Shown: positions 19,246-27,573 of the stretch, one piece after another | Layout of the letters: every line of letters begins with the position of its first letter | Position numbering within the stretch: position 1 is the stretch's first letter | Assembly: GCA_900128395.1 (NCBI GenBank) | Contig: LT649413.1 | Location: 1 to 27,573 of the forward strand | DNA length: 27,573 bases | Origin: Stramenopiles sp. TOSAG23-2 | Taxonomy: Eukaryota; Sar | Direction of reading: 5' to 3' | Program-made: the position numbers and the translations under genes | Notes under the pieces: model-generated | Seen by the model: the letters and a program-made list of their open reading frames with translations, nothing else | What the model was told of the DNA's origin: nothing | Database searches by the model: none

Positions 19246-19865
19246 TATCCAATATAATTGATTCATTAAGTGTTGAAATCCCAACCATAAATTAGCATGG
19301 TCGTACCATTGGTCATGAATATAGCAGGGAATGGAGAATCCATACTAAAATAATCAGTCACAGTCTATATTCTGCTGTGTGCCTGAACGTATATATAGCA
19401 GGTGAATACTGTGGGCCACCTTTTTGAACCATTTTTTGCAACAATTTATTATTGGCCATTATTGCCTTTTTCATACATAATACAGTGTTATAACTCTCAA
19501 TATCAAAACTTTGGATCTTCAACAACTATTATTTTTTTGGCTATTTATATTCGCTAATGATATGTACCTGCTTTCAGCTTTCTTCTCTATTAATATTATA
19601 TCCGCCTCTCATCACAAAAAAAAAAAGTATTATTATTATAAAATGTAGTACTATTGGATTTTTTTTCCTCCAATTGATAATGTACACATAAAAAATATAT
19701 ATCTTCCTACTAGAATTGTTTCACAGCTGCTTTCACAAAATAAAAAGAATTCTATGTCTATACATTATACAATCTAGTAACGAAAGATATATCGAAATAC
19801 ATTTGCTAATTTACAAATATAATTACTAAAAAAAAAGAATATCTCAAAACAATCACAAAAAAACA
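19246..19865. other. Intergenic region upstream of the small secreted protein gene
   Basis: 620 bases without a supported gene. The first 170 are less AT-rich and contain short self-complementary pieces (atggt-cgt-accat near 19298; atgga-gaa-tccat near 19331) and two copies of atatagcagg. The rest is AT-rich with A and T runs (19611-19625, 19660-19668). The promoter of the downstream gene is expected in the last part. Confidence 0.5.
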
Positions 19866-20399
19866 ATGAAATCGTGCTTGTCTATCTCAACAATTATTGC
19901 GCTGTTAGCATTCGGAACCATCGCTAGCTCTTCACCACTGGGTGACATTACAGGTGCTCCTCCAACAGGTCTTTTTTGTGGAAAAAAACTTGGGATTATA
20001 TCTGAAAATATGACCATATATGGAAACAATACCTTTGAATATCATAATTTGGTAACTCCACCATTTGTGAAGAAAATACACATTGATTGCTATGCTGAAA
20101 AATTTGTATGGGATAGCCAAAACAACGAGTTGAAGTGAGTAATTTACCTTCCTAACCCCCCTCCCCCTCCTACGGCCTCGAAAATCTCTCTCTCTCTCTC
20201 TAACATTAGCATTCTTCCTTCATATGATACGCTCCACAGCTTGACAGCTGCAGCTGCGGATCCAAACAATTGTTTAACAAAAGCAGCAAAACAATCAAAA
20301 TCTGGCTTTCCAACATTTACATTTGATGGTACAAACATCAACTCTAAAAACAAATATGGTTCATTAACAATGAAACCATCTTCAAGCGGTAGCTGTTAA
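19866..20399 (+). CDS. Small secreted four-cysteine protein, two exons
   Basis: Exon 1 is 19866-20134 and exon 2 is 20210-20399. The joined frame encodes 152 residues, ending GSC-stop. Without splicing it would stop after 90 residues within the donor site itself. The N-terminus is a clear signal peptide (MKSCLSISTIIALLAFGTIASS), with cleavage likely near Ser22-Ser23. The mature chain of about 130 residues has four cysteines (FCGKK, IDCYA, NNCLT, terminal C), enough for two disulfides, two N-glycosylation sequons near NMTIYGNNTF and alternating polar/hydrophobic segments suggesting a beta-rich fold. I do not recognise a named family; an extracellular binding or effector-like role is a guess. 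It is convergent with the TTLL gene. Confidence 0.8.
20135..20209 (+). other. 75-bp spliceosomal intron
   Basis: The donor is GTGAGT at 20135-20140. An acceptor AG at 20208-20209 follows a CT-repeat polypyrimidine tract (about 20186-20200) and taacattag. taac could serve as a branch-like site, though it lies very close to the acceptor. Removing it joins codon AA|C and keeps the frame open for 63 further codons. Confidence 0.85.
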
Positions 20400-21021
20400 A
20401 TATATACGTGTATATATGATACCACGTATCATAATCAATATCAACAGATATTGCTGGAGCTTATTTGTCTGCTACTGATTTATAATAAAATACGTACGGG
20501 ATATACCATTTAGATTATGGAGAGGCGAGAGATCTACAGATCCAAATACCCATAAAATCTATTTTAATGTCTGACACATTTTAATATATATATATATAAT
20601 AACAATGAAGAAGAAAGAAAAGGATAACGTGAAGCTTGTTAATACTCGTATCGTATAATCTCATATCATTGGCATGCCACTGTATTAAAACGACTTAAAA
20701 ACACGGGGTGTGGTCGTACATTATTTGCTAAAACGAACCTCGTAATAAATTCGTATTAAATACGCGCGTTCTTGTAATCAAAGAAAAAAGAAACCATTCC
20801 TCTTTTGGGAAGAGCAGGAAGAGTAAAAAATGCATTTACTAAAACCATTTATCATACGAAATTCGTACAAAGAGAGAGTGTGTAAAAAAAGAGAAAATAT
20901 ATATAAAAAAGAAATTTGTACCACACGCGGGTATGCTTCGTATCATATCATATATATCATTTGCCATTTTACTAAATTATATAATTAATTCTCTCTCTAA
21001 AATTTCATTTCTTTTATTAAT
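20400..21021. other. Convergent 3' intergenic region
   Basis: 622 AT-rich bases between the small secreted gene and the TTLL gene 3' ends. No gene is seen. It has TA and CT microsatellites and a notable density of TCGTA-type motifs (near 20646, 20739-20760, 20858 and 20936). Confidence 0.5.
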
Positions 21022-24000
21022 TTAACGTCCCACACGTCTTCTTCGACGATTACTAGACGACCGGCCGCCACTTCCAGAAAAGGAAATAGTACTATTAAAT
21101 CGCTTTTGTTTCTTATTTTCTGATTTTCTACCAGCTAAACCAGATCGTCGTAATTTAACAGCATTGTCATATAATTTCGTTCCAGGTGCAATACGTTCAT
21201 ATTTGCCTAAATGTTTTGGCATTTCCCCATATACACGAGGAACTTCTCCTTTTAAGATTTGTGACAATTTACTATCTAATTCAGATTGTTTCGCATTTAA
21301 GGCTTCTTGATGATTTTTAAACATTGCAGTTGGATTTGCATATGGGCGTTTCTTTTGTGTATCTAAATATTCTCTACGTTGCATTAATTCCGAGCGTAAA
21401 ATATCTCGATCAAATGGCAATGGATTCACTAATCGTACTGTATCTTCAATCAATTGATTTTTGACATTTTTGTCCAATGCATTATCGCAAGCCATAGCTG
21501 GCGAAGCATTCACTTCAATTAACCATGGTTTATAGTTATCATCGATTAAAATGTCATAACCAAATAATTCAAATGAATTTACTTGTGGTGGTATTGCATC
21601 CTCTGCTGCGACTAAACTTTTTAAGATAACATCATGGATACGTTCCTTCAACGAATCGACATCAACATTTTGTTCCTTCAAACGTCGCCACAAGTATGTT
21701 AGCTTTAATTTTGAACCACCAACTTCATCTGCTCGCGCACTATCCATTGGATGTGGGTCATTCCAGTTAGAATCACTGGGTCCCATGCCAGTCATTTGTA
21801 TACGTGCTTTGTTTGAATGTTTTCTAGGGCCACCTTTAAACTTTGGTATTGCCTCTAGATTATCTTTTTGTATTGAACTATTAGTTAAATGAATGAATAA
21901 ATTGTGCAAATCTGCAGGATCTTTACTATATGGAACAGTTGCAATCCGTACAAAACCATCCTCATAATAAAATGCTTCTAACGGATTGAAAGATGTCACT
22001 AGCACGTATAGTCGTAAATCGAATTTATAGCCATCTAATAACAATGGGTTGTGGCAATAACGTTGAATAACCGCAGTTGTACCATATGTAACCTGGCCAA
22101 TATCATTAAGCAAGGAGATACCTCTTCCACGAGAAAGCCCCGCTGGTTTCAATATCCACCAGTTGATGCTTCCAGGTGGCTTCAATGGAAAACGCTCTTC
22201 CTCCTCCTCTGCTAAACGACTAAAGGCTTCGACAAATGATAAGTATTCCCTAGGCAAGCAAAATGTACGTGGCATAATATCAAATTGTTTCGCCAATTTC
22301 CCACCAAAACCAGTAAAACGATGTAGATTTTTTTTCAATGTATCTTTTCGCGTTAATTCTCTACTGCCTGGAAAATGATTCACGCGTTGAAAATGAAACA
22401 ATGATTCATATTTGATACGTGGTCGGGACCATGTCCACAACAAGTTCCACGTACGTGTGTTTAAACCAATATTGGATGGATGAGGATTCCAATTGCCAAT
22501 ACGTTCAGCGCATGCACGTGTAACAATGTCAACAACTTCATGTCGACCTTTACATTGATGGACTTCAAAATACAAACCATCGATGTATGTTGTATCTTCA
22601 TTCTCCGCATCGTTGCTACTGAATGAATTCAAATATGTTTGCATTGTATCACGCCATATATCTAATTGTTTAATATGGTGGTCAATACAAGCAATTTCAT
22701 CCACTGCAACGTTTGTTGCTTTTGCTGCTTCATGCACCGCAGAAAATATATCACAGAATTCTTTATACGTACTTTGATATCGATTGATTGAAAGCGTTTT
22801 GTTTTCATATTTAATAATATTTTTTGATTTAGAAGCTTTGCTCTGCTTATTATTATTTGTATTGTTGCTGTTCTTGTTGTTACTGGGAACCTTTGCTTTA
22901 TTTTTTTGCTTAGACTTTTTCCCGGAAGGTCCAGTTAAATTGTCTTTGTTACTTGAATTTTGATTTATCTTTTGTTTCTTGTTAGTAGCAGCTCTATTAT
23001 TATTAGAGCTTATCGTTGTCGTTCCTATGAATGGTTCATCGTCTTCATCATCGTCTAAATTAATCGGTCCATCCTCTTCGTACATCCCATATGTATCGTT
23101 AGCAACATTATTATAATTGTTTATCTTAATGTTTACGTTGTTGATATTTCGCTTCTCCTCTTGCTTCTTGTTTGCTAGTCTTGTTGCTGTGGTTGTAATA
23201 GGCGAAGATGCAGGGCGTATTTTTTTTTGTAGTTCCGTATCGTTTATTTTGTTGACACGAGTTGAAACGGCGTTAAATGTTGTTGCAACTAACTCTTCAT
23301 CATCATCTGAATCATTATCTTCATCATCAGAATCAAACATGGCAAGCAAAGCATTACCCGTCGGTAATTTTCCATCTTCTGGTATTGGATCTACTACAAT
23401 AGGTTTTGGTGGGGATTTTTGTTTTGCCGATAAAAAACTGTTTTGCTTCAGATTGTCATTTGTGTCTAATAAATTATCTATTAAGTCATTATTATCATCG
23501 TCTTTGCCATCATCTTTCTCCTCATCTTGCATATTCTTTTCATTAGGAGTGAGATTTTTATGTGACATCTCATTTGCTTCTGAATTTGCAATTTTTCGAT
23601 TTTGTCTTGCAGGGTGCTTCTTGATTTCGTTTGAATCATTATCTTTTGGTATGCGTGATTTTATGTGGTTTCGAACATCGTCAATGTTTGCATTAGAAGT
23701 CGTATTCCCAACAACTTGATGATTCATAGAAGAATCATCATGTTGATTACCTTTAATAAAAGATGTTGAAGGTTGTCGTAATTTCGATTTCCTTAATGCA
23801 TTCTTTACATCATTTTTCTCCCTTTCTGCTACAATAGATGCGGAAGTTGCAATATTGTCATTGTTGCTTGCATTATTATCATTATTATTATTATTATTTC
23901 TAAATATATTCTTTGTCGATGGTGGTGATTGCAACCATACAGGTTTCGTAGTAGATCTATTATTATTGGTTTCTACAACATTGTATATTACGTCGTTGTT

Positions 24001-25269
24001 CGTATTGTTAGTGTGTTGGTTACCATTTTGATTGACATTTTGCTGTTCTTCCCATGCTTTTAATTTAACTTGTTTTGAAGCATGTATTACGTTGTTTTCA
24101 CCATTTACTATGTTCTTCGGTTCTATGCTGTTATTTTGGATCTCATTCATTATAATGCCTGCTTCTTCTTCTTCTTCTCCTACATCATTCTCTTCTTGCT
24201 GTTCTTGTTGCTGTCCTTGTTCATTGTCCAAGTTTTCACTATTAATATCATTATTATTAAATTGATCCCGCCATCCACGTGGTGTCGATCTTGGTTTTGG
24301 TAATTCTATTTCATTCTTATCAAACAGTTGATCAATTAAATCATTAGTATCTTCAACATCATCATCTTCTTCTTTCTCGTCTATTAAATCTCGTTCTTCC
24401 AAGCGTTTAAGTTCATTATTAATTCTATCAATTCGTTGGCTCTCTGTCTCGTCAACTGCATCATCAACAACATCAAATTCATCATTACTACTGTCACCAC
24501 TATCATTTGCAACATCGCCATCATCTGTAAAATCATTTACTATATTTATGTTATTATTATTTTCCTTCGTATTATTTATATTGTTTTTACGGTGATTTGT
24601 ATTATTATTATTATTATTATTATTACTAGTATCCCTATTTCGTCTAGTTGCTTTTTTTGTTGGTGATGATGGAGACGATAAATTTATATTTGCAAAGTTA
24701 CTTAATGAATCGTTGCGTTTTATACCACCGTCAGCATTGTTGATTGTTGTTGGGTTATTTCCAGCCATCACTTTTGGTGTTGTTCCTAGTATCGCTAAAT
24801 TGTCACTACTATTATTGCTTTTGTTCCTAGATCGTTTTTTCCTTCGTTTTTTAACACCCATTTTTGCTTTCCATTCATCTGAATGACAGATACTACATAA
24901 TTTTTCAACACACATGACTTTGTGGCGCAAGAGTTCTTTTCCCTCATTACAATTTTTAAATGTTGTACAACCTGGACAATTCTTGATATGGATTAACAGT
25001 TCTTTCGTTGAGGTGCAATCTTCATACATTACAATACCTTTTGAATACGGTTCATCGATTGGATGATGACAGCAAATACAAGCATGTGTGATATATTTCA
25101 TCAATCGTTGCTTCTTTAATAAATCTAATGCAAGTAATCGGTATTCCTCATATGATTGCATTTGATCTTTTGTCTCATCTACTTCAAGATTATTATTATC
25201 GATACCCCGTTTCAGTGCTAACGTAGGCAAATCTTCGTATGATTTTTTTTGCCGTTTAAATTTCGTCAT
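21022..25269 (-). CDS. Tubulin-tyrosine-ligase-like (TTLL) enzyme with TAZ-like zinc finger
   Basis: 1415 residues from ATG 25269. An upstream in-frame ATG at 25338 would add 23 residues but lies in a short tandem repeat. Residues 64-129 form a Cys/His array (CICC, HIKNCPGC, KNC, LLRHKVMC, LCSIC) with the H-x3-C ... C ... C rhythm of TAZ zinc fingers. About 700 residues of Asn-rich, Asp/Glu-rich low complexity follow. The TTL catalytic domain occupies about 950-1275: HFQRVNHFPGSRELTRKD, WWILKPAGLSRGRGI (ATP-binding), DGYKFDLRLYVLV, HLTNSSIQ and FELFGYDILIDDNYKPWLIE followed by VNASPA. TTLL enzymes ligate Glu (or Gly/Tyr) to tubulin tails with ATP. The KPAxLSRGRG and DILIDDNxKPWL patterns are nearest to TTLL2-like polyglutamylases. 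The C-terminus is a basic RRRRR-type tail. It probably acts on axonemal or cytoplasmic microtubules. Confidence 0.93.
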   Translation of the reverse strand: MTKFKRQKKSYEDLPTLALKRGIDNNNLEVDETKDQMQSYEEYRLLALDLLKKQRLMKYITHACICCHHPIDEPYSKGIVMYEDCTSTKELLIHIKNCPGCTTFKNCNEGKELLRHKVMCVEKLCSICHSDEWKAKMGVKKRRKKRSRNKSNNSSDNLAILGTTPKVMAGNNPTTINNADGGIKRNDSLSNFANINLSSPSSPTKKATRRNRDTSNNNNNNNNTNHRKNNINNTKENNNNINIVNDFTDDGDVANDSGDSSNDEFDVVDDAVDETESQRIDRINNELKRLEERDLIDEKEEDDDVEDTNDLIDQLFDKNEIELPKPRSTPRGWRDQFNNNDINSENLDNEQGQQQEQQEENDVGEEEEEAGIIMNEIQNNSIEPKNIVNGENNVIHASKQVKLKAWEEQQNVNQNGNQHTNNTNNDVIYNVVETNNNRSTTKPVWLQSPPSTKNIFRNNNNNNDNNASNNDNIATSASIVAEREKNDVKNALRKSKLRQPSTSFIKGNQHDDSSMNHQVVGNTTSNANIDDVRNHIKSRIPKDNDSNEIKKHPARQNRKIANSEANEMSHKNLTPNEKNMQDEEKDDGKDDDNNDLIDNLLDTNDNLKQNSFLSAKQKSPPKPIVVDPIPEDGKLPTGNALLAMFDSDDEDNDSDDDEELVATTFNAVSTRVNKINDTELQKKIRPASSPITTTATRLANKKQEEKRNINNVNIKINNYNNVANDTYGMYEEDGPINLDDDEDDEPFIGTTTISSNNNRAATNKKQKINQNSSNKDNLTGPSGKKSKQKNKAKVPSNNKNSNNTNNNKQSKASKSKNIIKYENKTLSINRYQSTYKEFCDIFSAVHEAAKATNVAVDEIACIDHHIKQLDIWRDTMQTYLNSFSSNDAENEDTTYIDGLYFEVHQCKGRHEVVDIVTRACAERIGNWNPHPSNIGLNTRTWNLLWTWSRPRIKYESLFHFQRVNHFPGSRELTRKDTLKKNLHRFTGFGGKLAKQFDIMPRTFCLPREYLSFVEAFSRLAEEEEERFPLKPPGSINWWILKPAGLSRGRGISLLNDIGQVTYGTTAVIQRYCHNPLLLDGYKFDLRLYVLVTSFNPLEAFYYEDGFVRIATVPYSKDPADLHNLFIHLTNSSIQKDNLEAIPKFKGGPRKHSNKARIQMTGMGPSDSNWNDPHPMDSARADEVGGSKLKLTYLWRRLKEQNVDVDSLKERIHDVILKSLVAAEDAIPPQVNSFELFGYDILIDDNYKPWLIEVNASPAMACDNALDKNVKNQLIEDTVRLVNPLPFDRDILRSELMQRREYLDTQKKRPYANPTAMFKNHQEALNAKQSELDSKLSQILKGEVPRVYGEMPKHLGKYERIAPGTKLYDNAVKLRRSGLAGRKSENKKQKRFNSTISFSGSGGRSSSNRRRRRVGR
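24608..24662 (-). repeat. 55-bp segment in the TTLL gene matching the inverted right end of the window
   Basis: This coding segment (TKKATRRNRDTSNNNNN in the TTLL protein) is the exact reverse complement of 27519-27573, in the same codon phase. Identity ends immediately at base 24663. Confidence 0.95.
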
Positions 25270-26218
25270 GATCTTAACAGTACGACCAGAGAGGTTGGTG
25301 GATTCGAAGACGTACGCAACAATACAATTTATTATCACAATCGATACAATTTATTATCACAATCGATACGATCTTCGTTCTTCGTATAAGTGATTTATTT
25401 AGGAAAACGAACGATTTTTAGCAATTTTTTTTCAAGGAGTTTTTGATAGTCATACAAATTAGTATACTAATGTAAATACTATTAAAATGAATCGAGTAAT
25501 AGCTTCTTTTGAAGTTATTTAGTATATTAGAATGGAAAACATAGTCCATAACTCGATACAATATAAATAAAATAATCAAAAAGAAAACGTACTAAAGGAA
25601 CCTTTTAACCCCGTTTTCCTTCGCGATTTTCTGATCCAGAAATTTATGTTGAATTATAGTGACGATTCGATCACGGTAGGACAGAAATCAGCATGCTATT
25701 ACCATGTTAAATATATATAAGTGATCTTGGCAATGCGGTTTTTGAGATGAGAGATTAAGATGCGCAGTTTAAGTTGCATGCGTCATATTTTTTTAAAATA
25801 AAAAAAAAAACAGAATTTTTCGAAGATTCCAAATTTGGACACACTACAAATATTAGACTATAGTACGGATCACCTATATATTTTCACATGATAAACCTTA
25901 ATGTGGGGATGGGGATTGGTTTTCATTTTTTCATAGGAAAATTATACGTACTTATTTCTTTTAAAACACTACTCAAATTGTCAAATGTCTGCCACTTTCT
26001 CAGCTTTTCATTTTGTCTGAAAATACCAAAAAAAAAAAAACGATTATTTTATAAAATAGCATGCACGTATTACTATGCACCTATATATAATATATATATA
26101 TTTTTGAAAATAATAATATATAGAAATGCTGTGAGGAAGAAAAAACCTCTAATACTGTATGTTATATATAGTTATACAGGTAATAAACAACGAAACAACC
26201 AAATCAACGCAAACTACC
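25270..26218. promoter_or_regulatory. Divergent promoter region between the TTLL gene and the Asn-rich gene
   Basis: 949 bases between two divergent starts, AT-rich with poly(A) runs (25797-25811, 26028-26040) and TA microsatellites near 26080-26100. A 22-bp tandem repeat lies next to the TTLL start. An open frame from 25888 reads through into the next gene in another phase and is low-complexity, so it is not called. Confidence 0.5.
25323..25369. repeat. 22-bp tandem repeat carrying ATCGAT palindromes
   Basis: Two perfect 22-bp copies (units starting 25324 and 25346) contain ATCGAT. They sit about 55-100 bases upstream of the chosen TTLL ATG, so they are probably in the 5' UTR or core promoter. 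Confidence 0.9.
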
Positions 26219-26773
26219 ATGGCGTCCTCACCCAATTCAAAGATGGTGCAAAATGCAAAACGCTTCATGAGTAACAATAGTAATATTGATATGGATGCAT
26301 ATCCAATATTACGAATTGATGAGCTTACTAATGCAACGGATGATATTTTAAAACAATCTTTAAACGATATACCGGAATTAATTAATAAATTAAAATATGA
26401 AGATAGGAAAAATTTGGTACAAAAAGAAAATCCATTATTAAAATATGCACACAAACAAATAGAAGCAATGGAAGAGGAAATTACCAAACGCAATGCATTG
26501 AAACGTGTGGAAAGAATGTTACAAGGAAAAGAAGAGGTCAAGCCAAAATCATATGATAATTTAAACTTATCTAAAATTAGAAAACCAACAAGACCACGTT
26601 CATCCTCTTCCATTATCACCAATAATAATAATAATAGTAGTAATATTACCAACAACAGCAGTGCTACGAAACCACCAACATCTCCAATTTTATCATCTCG
26701 AAAAAAAATGGTAAGAAGCAATTTTGATAATAACAACAGCCAAGAAAATACCAATTATAGTAACAACAACAAC

Positions 26774-26807
<34 letters not shown>

Positions 26808-27573
26808 TAATGCTTAATACAAGTGCAACACGTACAATATCAAGTGCAAATAGTAATAATAATAATAACTCCATATCATCATCACGGCGTATACATGGGG
26901 ATAATTATAACACTATACAACCATCTTCAGCAAGATCTGCTATATCGAGGAGAATGAACGATCCAAATAATGATAATAATAGTAGTATGACTATTAATAC
27001 TACCGCCAGCAATGATTATATTAATAATGATAATGACGACGATGATGAAGATGATGATACTTCCAATCTTAAACAGCGTAAACAATCAAAATACCAATCA
27101 CGATATAGTCAATCTGCATTAGAAGCAGAGCGTAAAAAAAAGAAATTAGAATATTCATCATTTGTTGTATCAACTGGTTCTAAAAAGAAAAAAAGAACAA
27201 ATGTTTTTGCTAGACGCCAAAGAGCGGAAAAATTAAAAGCAAAAAAAGATCGTGAAGCATTACAAAATCGACGTAAAGCACAACGTACATCTAAAAATTT
27301 GGAAGCGGCAAGGGAAATGCTTCGTTTAAAAGCTTTAAGAAGAGAAGAAAGAGCAAAACGTAGAAAAATATTAAAGGATATGATGGAAATGCAAACGATG
27401 TCAAAGGAAACTCAAGCAAGGCAGAATGACAATTTAAATGAAATGAGAGGTATGTCAGACAATAATAATGATGATGATAATAGTAATAATAATAATAAAA
27501 ACAATAATTACATTGCCTCAACAAAAAAAGCAACTAGACGAAATAGGGATACTAGTAATAATAATAATAATAA
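26219..27573 (+). CDS. Asn-rich, Lys/Arg-rich protein of unknown function (3' incomplete)
   Basis: The frame is open from an ATG in good context (accATGG) to the right edge: 451 codons without a stop. The N-terminal 110 residues look foldable and helical (IDELTNATDDILKQSLNDIP, NPLLKYAHKQIEAMEEEI). Residues of about 115-280 are Asn/Ser-rich and disordered, with a run of about 18 Asn encoded by AAC/AAT, then an acidic patch (NDDDDEDDD). Residues of about 285-405 are very basic with coiled-coil character (RRQRAEKLKAKKDREAL, EMLRLKALRREERAKRRK). No domain family is recognised. The last 55 bases match the TTLL gene in inverse orientation (KKATRRNRDTSNNNNN), so the end may be a chimera or assembly overlap. 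It diverges from the TTLL gene. Confidence 0.75.
27519..27573 (+). repeat. Right-end 55-bp repeat, inverted copy of 24608-24662
   Basis: The final 55 bases equal the reverse complement of 24608-24662 exactly; base 27518 (t) already differs (c expected). The length is the same as that of the left-end match. Confidence 0.95.

Noticed and set aside
19246-19440. Possible structured RNA with several small hairpins
   Set aside because: The stems are only five base pairs and no known RNA family signature is visible, so chance is likely.
23117-23719. Plus-strand 200-codon open frame, Ser/Phe-rich
   Set aside because: It is antisense to the low-complexity Asn/Asp linker of the TTLL gene; complementing such codons creates Ser/Ile/Leu-rich open frames.
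25888-26274. Plus-strand 128-codon open frame before the Asn-rich gene
   Set aside because: It is low-complexity, rich in poly(A) and TA-derived codons, and overlaps the better-supported start at 26219 in another phase.
26149-26754. Minus-strand 201-codon open frame, Leu/Ser-rich
   Set aside because: It is antisense to the Asn-rich gene starting at 26219, whose frame is open to the edge, with good start context and sensible codon use.
1-27573. Search for tRNA, rRNA, CRISPR arrays, transposases and viral genes
   Set aside because: No cloverleaf or GTTCGA arm, no regular spacer arrays and no transposase or viral protein motifs were found by eye. A covariance-model or profile search could still detect weak cases.

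Overview
The window is AT-rich nuclear DNA from a unicellular eukaryote. Long, mostly intron-free reading frames use the standard stop codons (TAA and TGA are both seen) and are separated by AT-rich gaps of roughly 0.3-1.5 kb. Supporting signs are a canonical GT-AG intron, Kozak-like starts (aaaATGG, cccATGG), asparagine runs coded by AAT repeats, an eIF4A-type helicase, a tubulin-ligase-like enzyme, an IQ/WW protein and an LRR-plus-Notch-repeat membrane protein. Large IPT/TIG multi-pass proteins and LRR-LNR membrane proteins are common in stramenopiles and similar heterotrophic flagellates, so I lean towards such a phagotrophic flagellate. That placement is an inference.

Layout. (1) 2-4123 (+): 3' part of a large receptor-like protein with IPT/TIG repeats, a Cys-rich stalk and about eight membrane segments; it is open at the left edge. 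(2) 4124-5649: a long gap holding two perfect 132-bp tandem units, in which the first 55 bases of the window recur inverted. (3) 5650-6921 (+): divergent eIF4A-type DEAD-box helicase, convergent with (4) 9498-7186 (-): a papain-family protease with an unusual EGF-like plus LRR-like tail. (5) 10346-13306 (+): EF-hand-like/IQ/WW protein, divergent from the protease. (6) 16152-13903 (-): fused pseudouridine-5'-phosphate glycosidase and PfkB kinase. (7) 16856-19245 (+): multi-pass LRR-LNR protein whose frame is broken by a perfect 101-bp tandem duplication. (8) 19866-20399 (+): small secreted protein in two exons, the only clear intron in the window. (9) 25269-21022 (-): TTLL-family enzyme with an N-terminal TAZ-like zinc finger and a very long acidic/Asn-rich linker. 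(10) 26219-27573 (+): Asn-rich and Lys/Arg-rich protein running off the right edge.

The genes do not form an operon or an obvious single pathway. Several fit a motile phagotroph: surface receptors, a secreted digestive-type protease, a tubulin-modifying enzyme, a calmodulin-binding protein and nucleoside salvage. Orientation alternates, so gaps are either shared divergent promoters (9.5-10.3, 16.2-16.9 and 25.3-26.2 kb) or shared 3' ends (6.9-7.2, 13.3-13.9 and 20.4-21.0 kb).

The most striking structural point is that each end of the window is an exact 55-nt match to the opposite strand inside it (1-55 with 4531-4585 and 4663-4717; 27519-27573 with 24608-24662). Equal 55-nt matches at both ends are what a de Bruijn assembly with k=55 leaves at contig ends, possibly around inverted chimeras or genuine repeats. 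The terminal codons of the first and last genes should be treated with caution.
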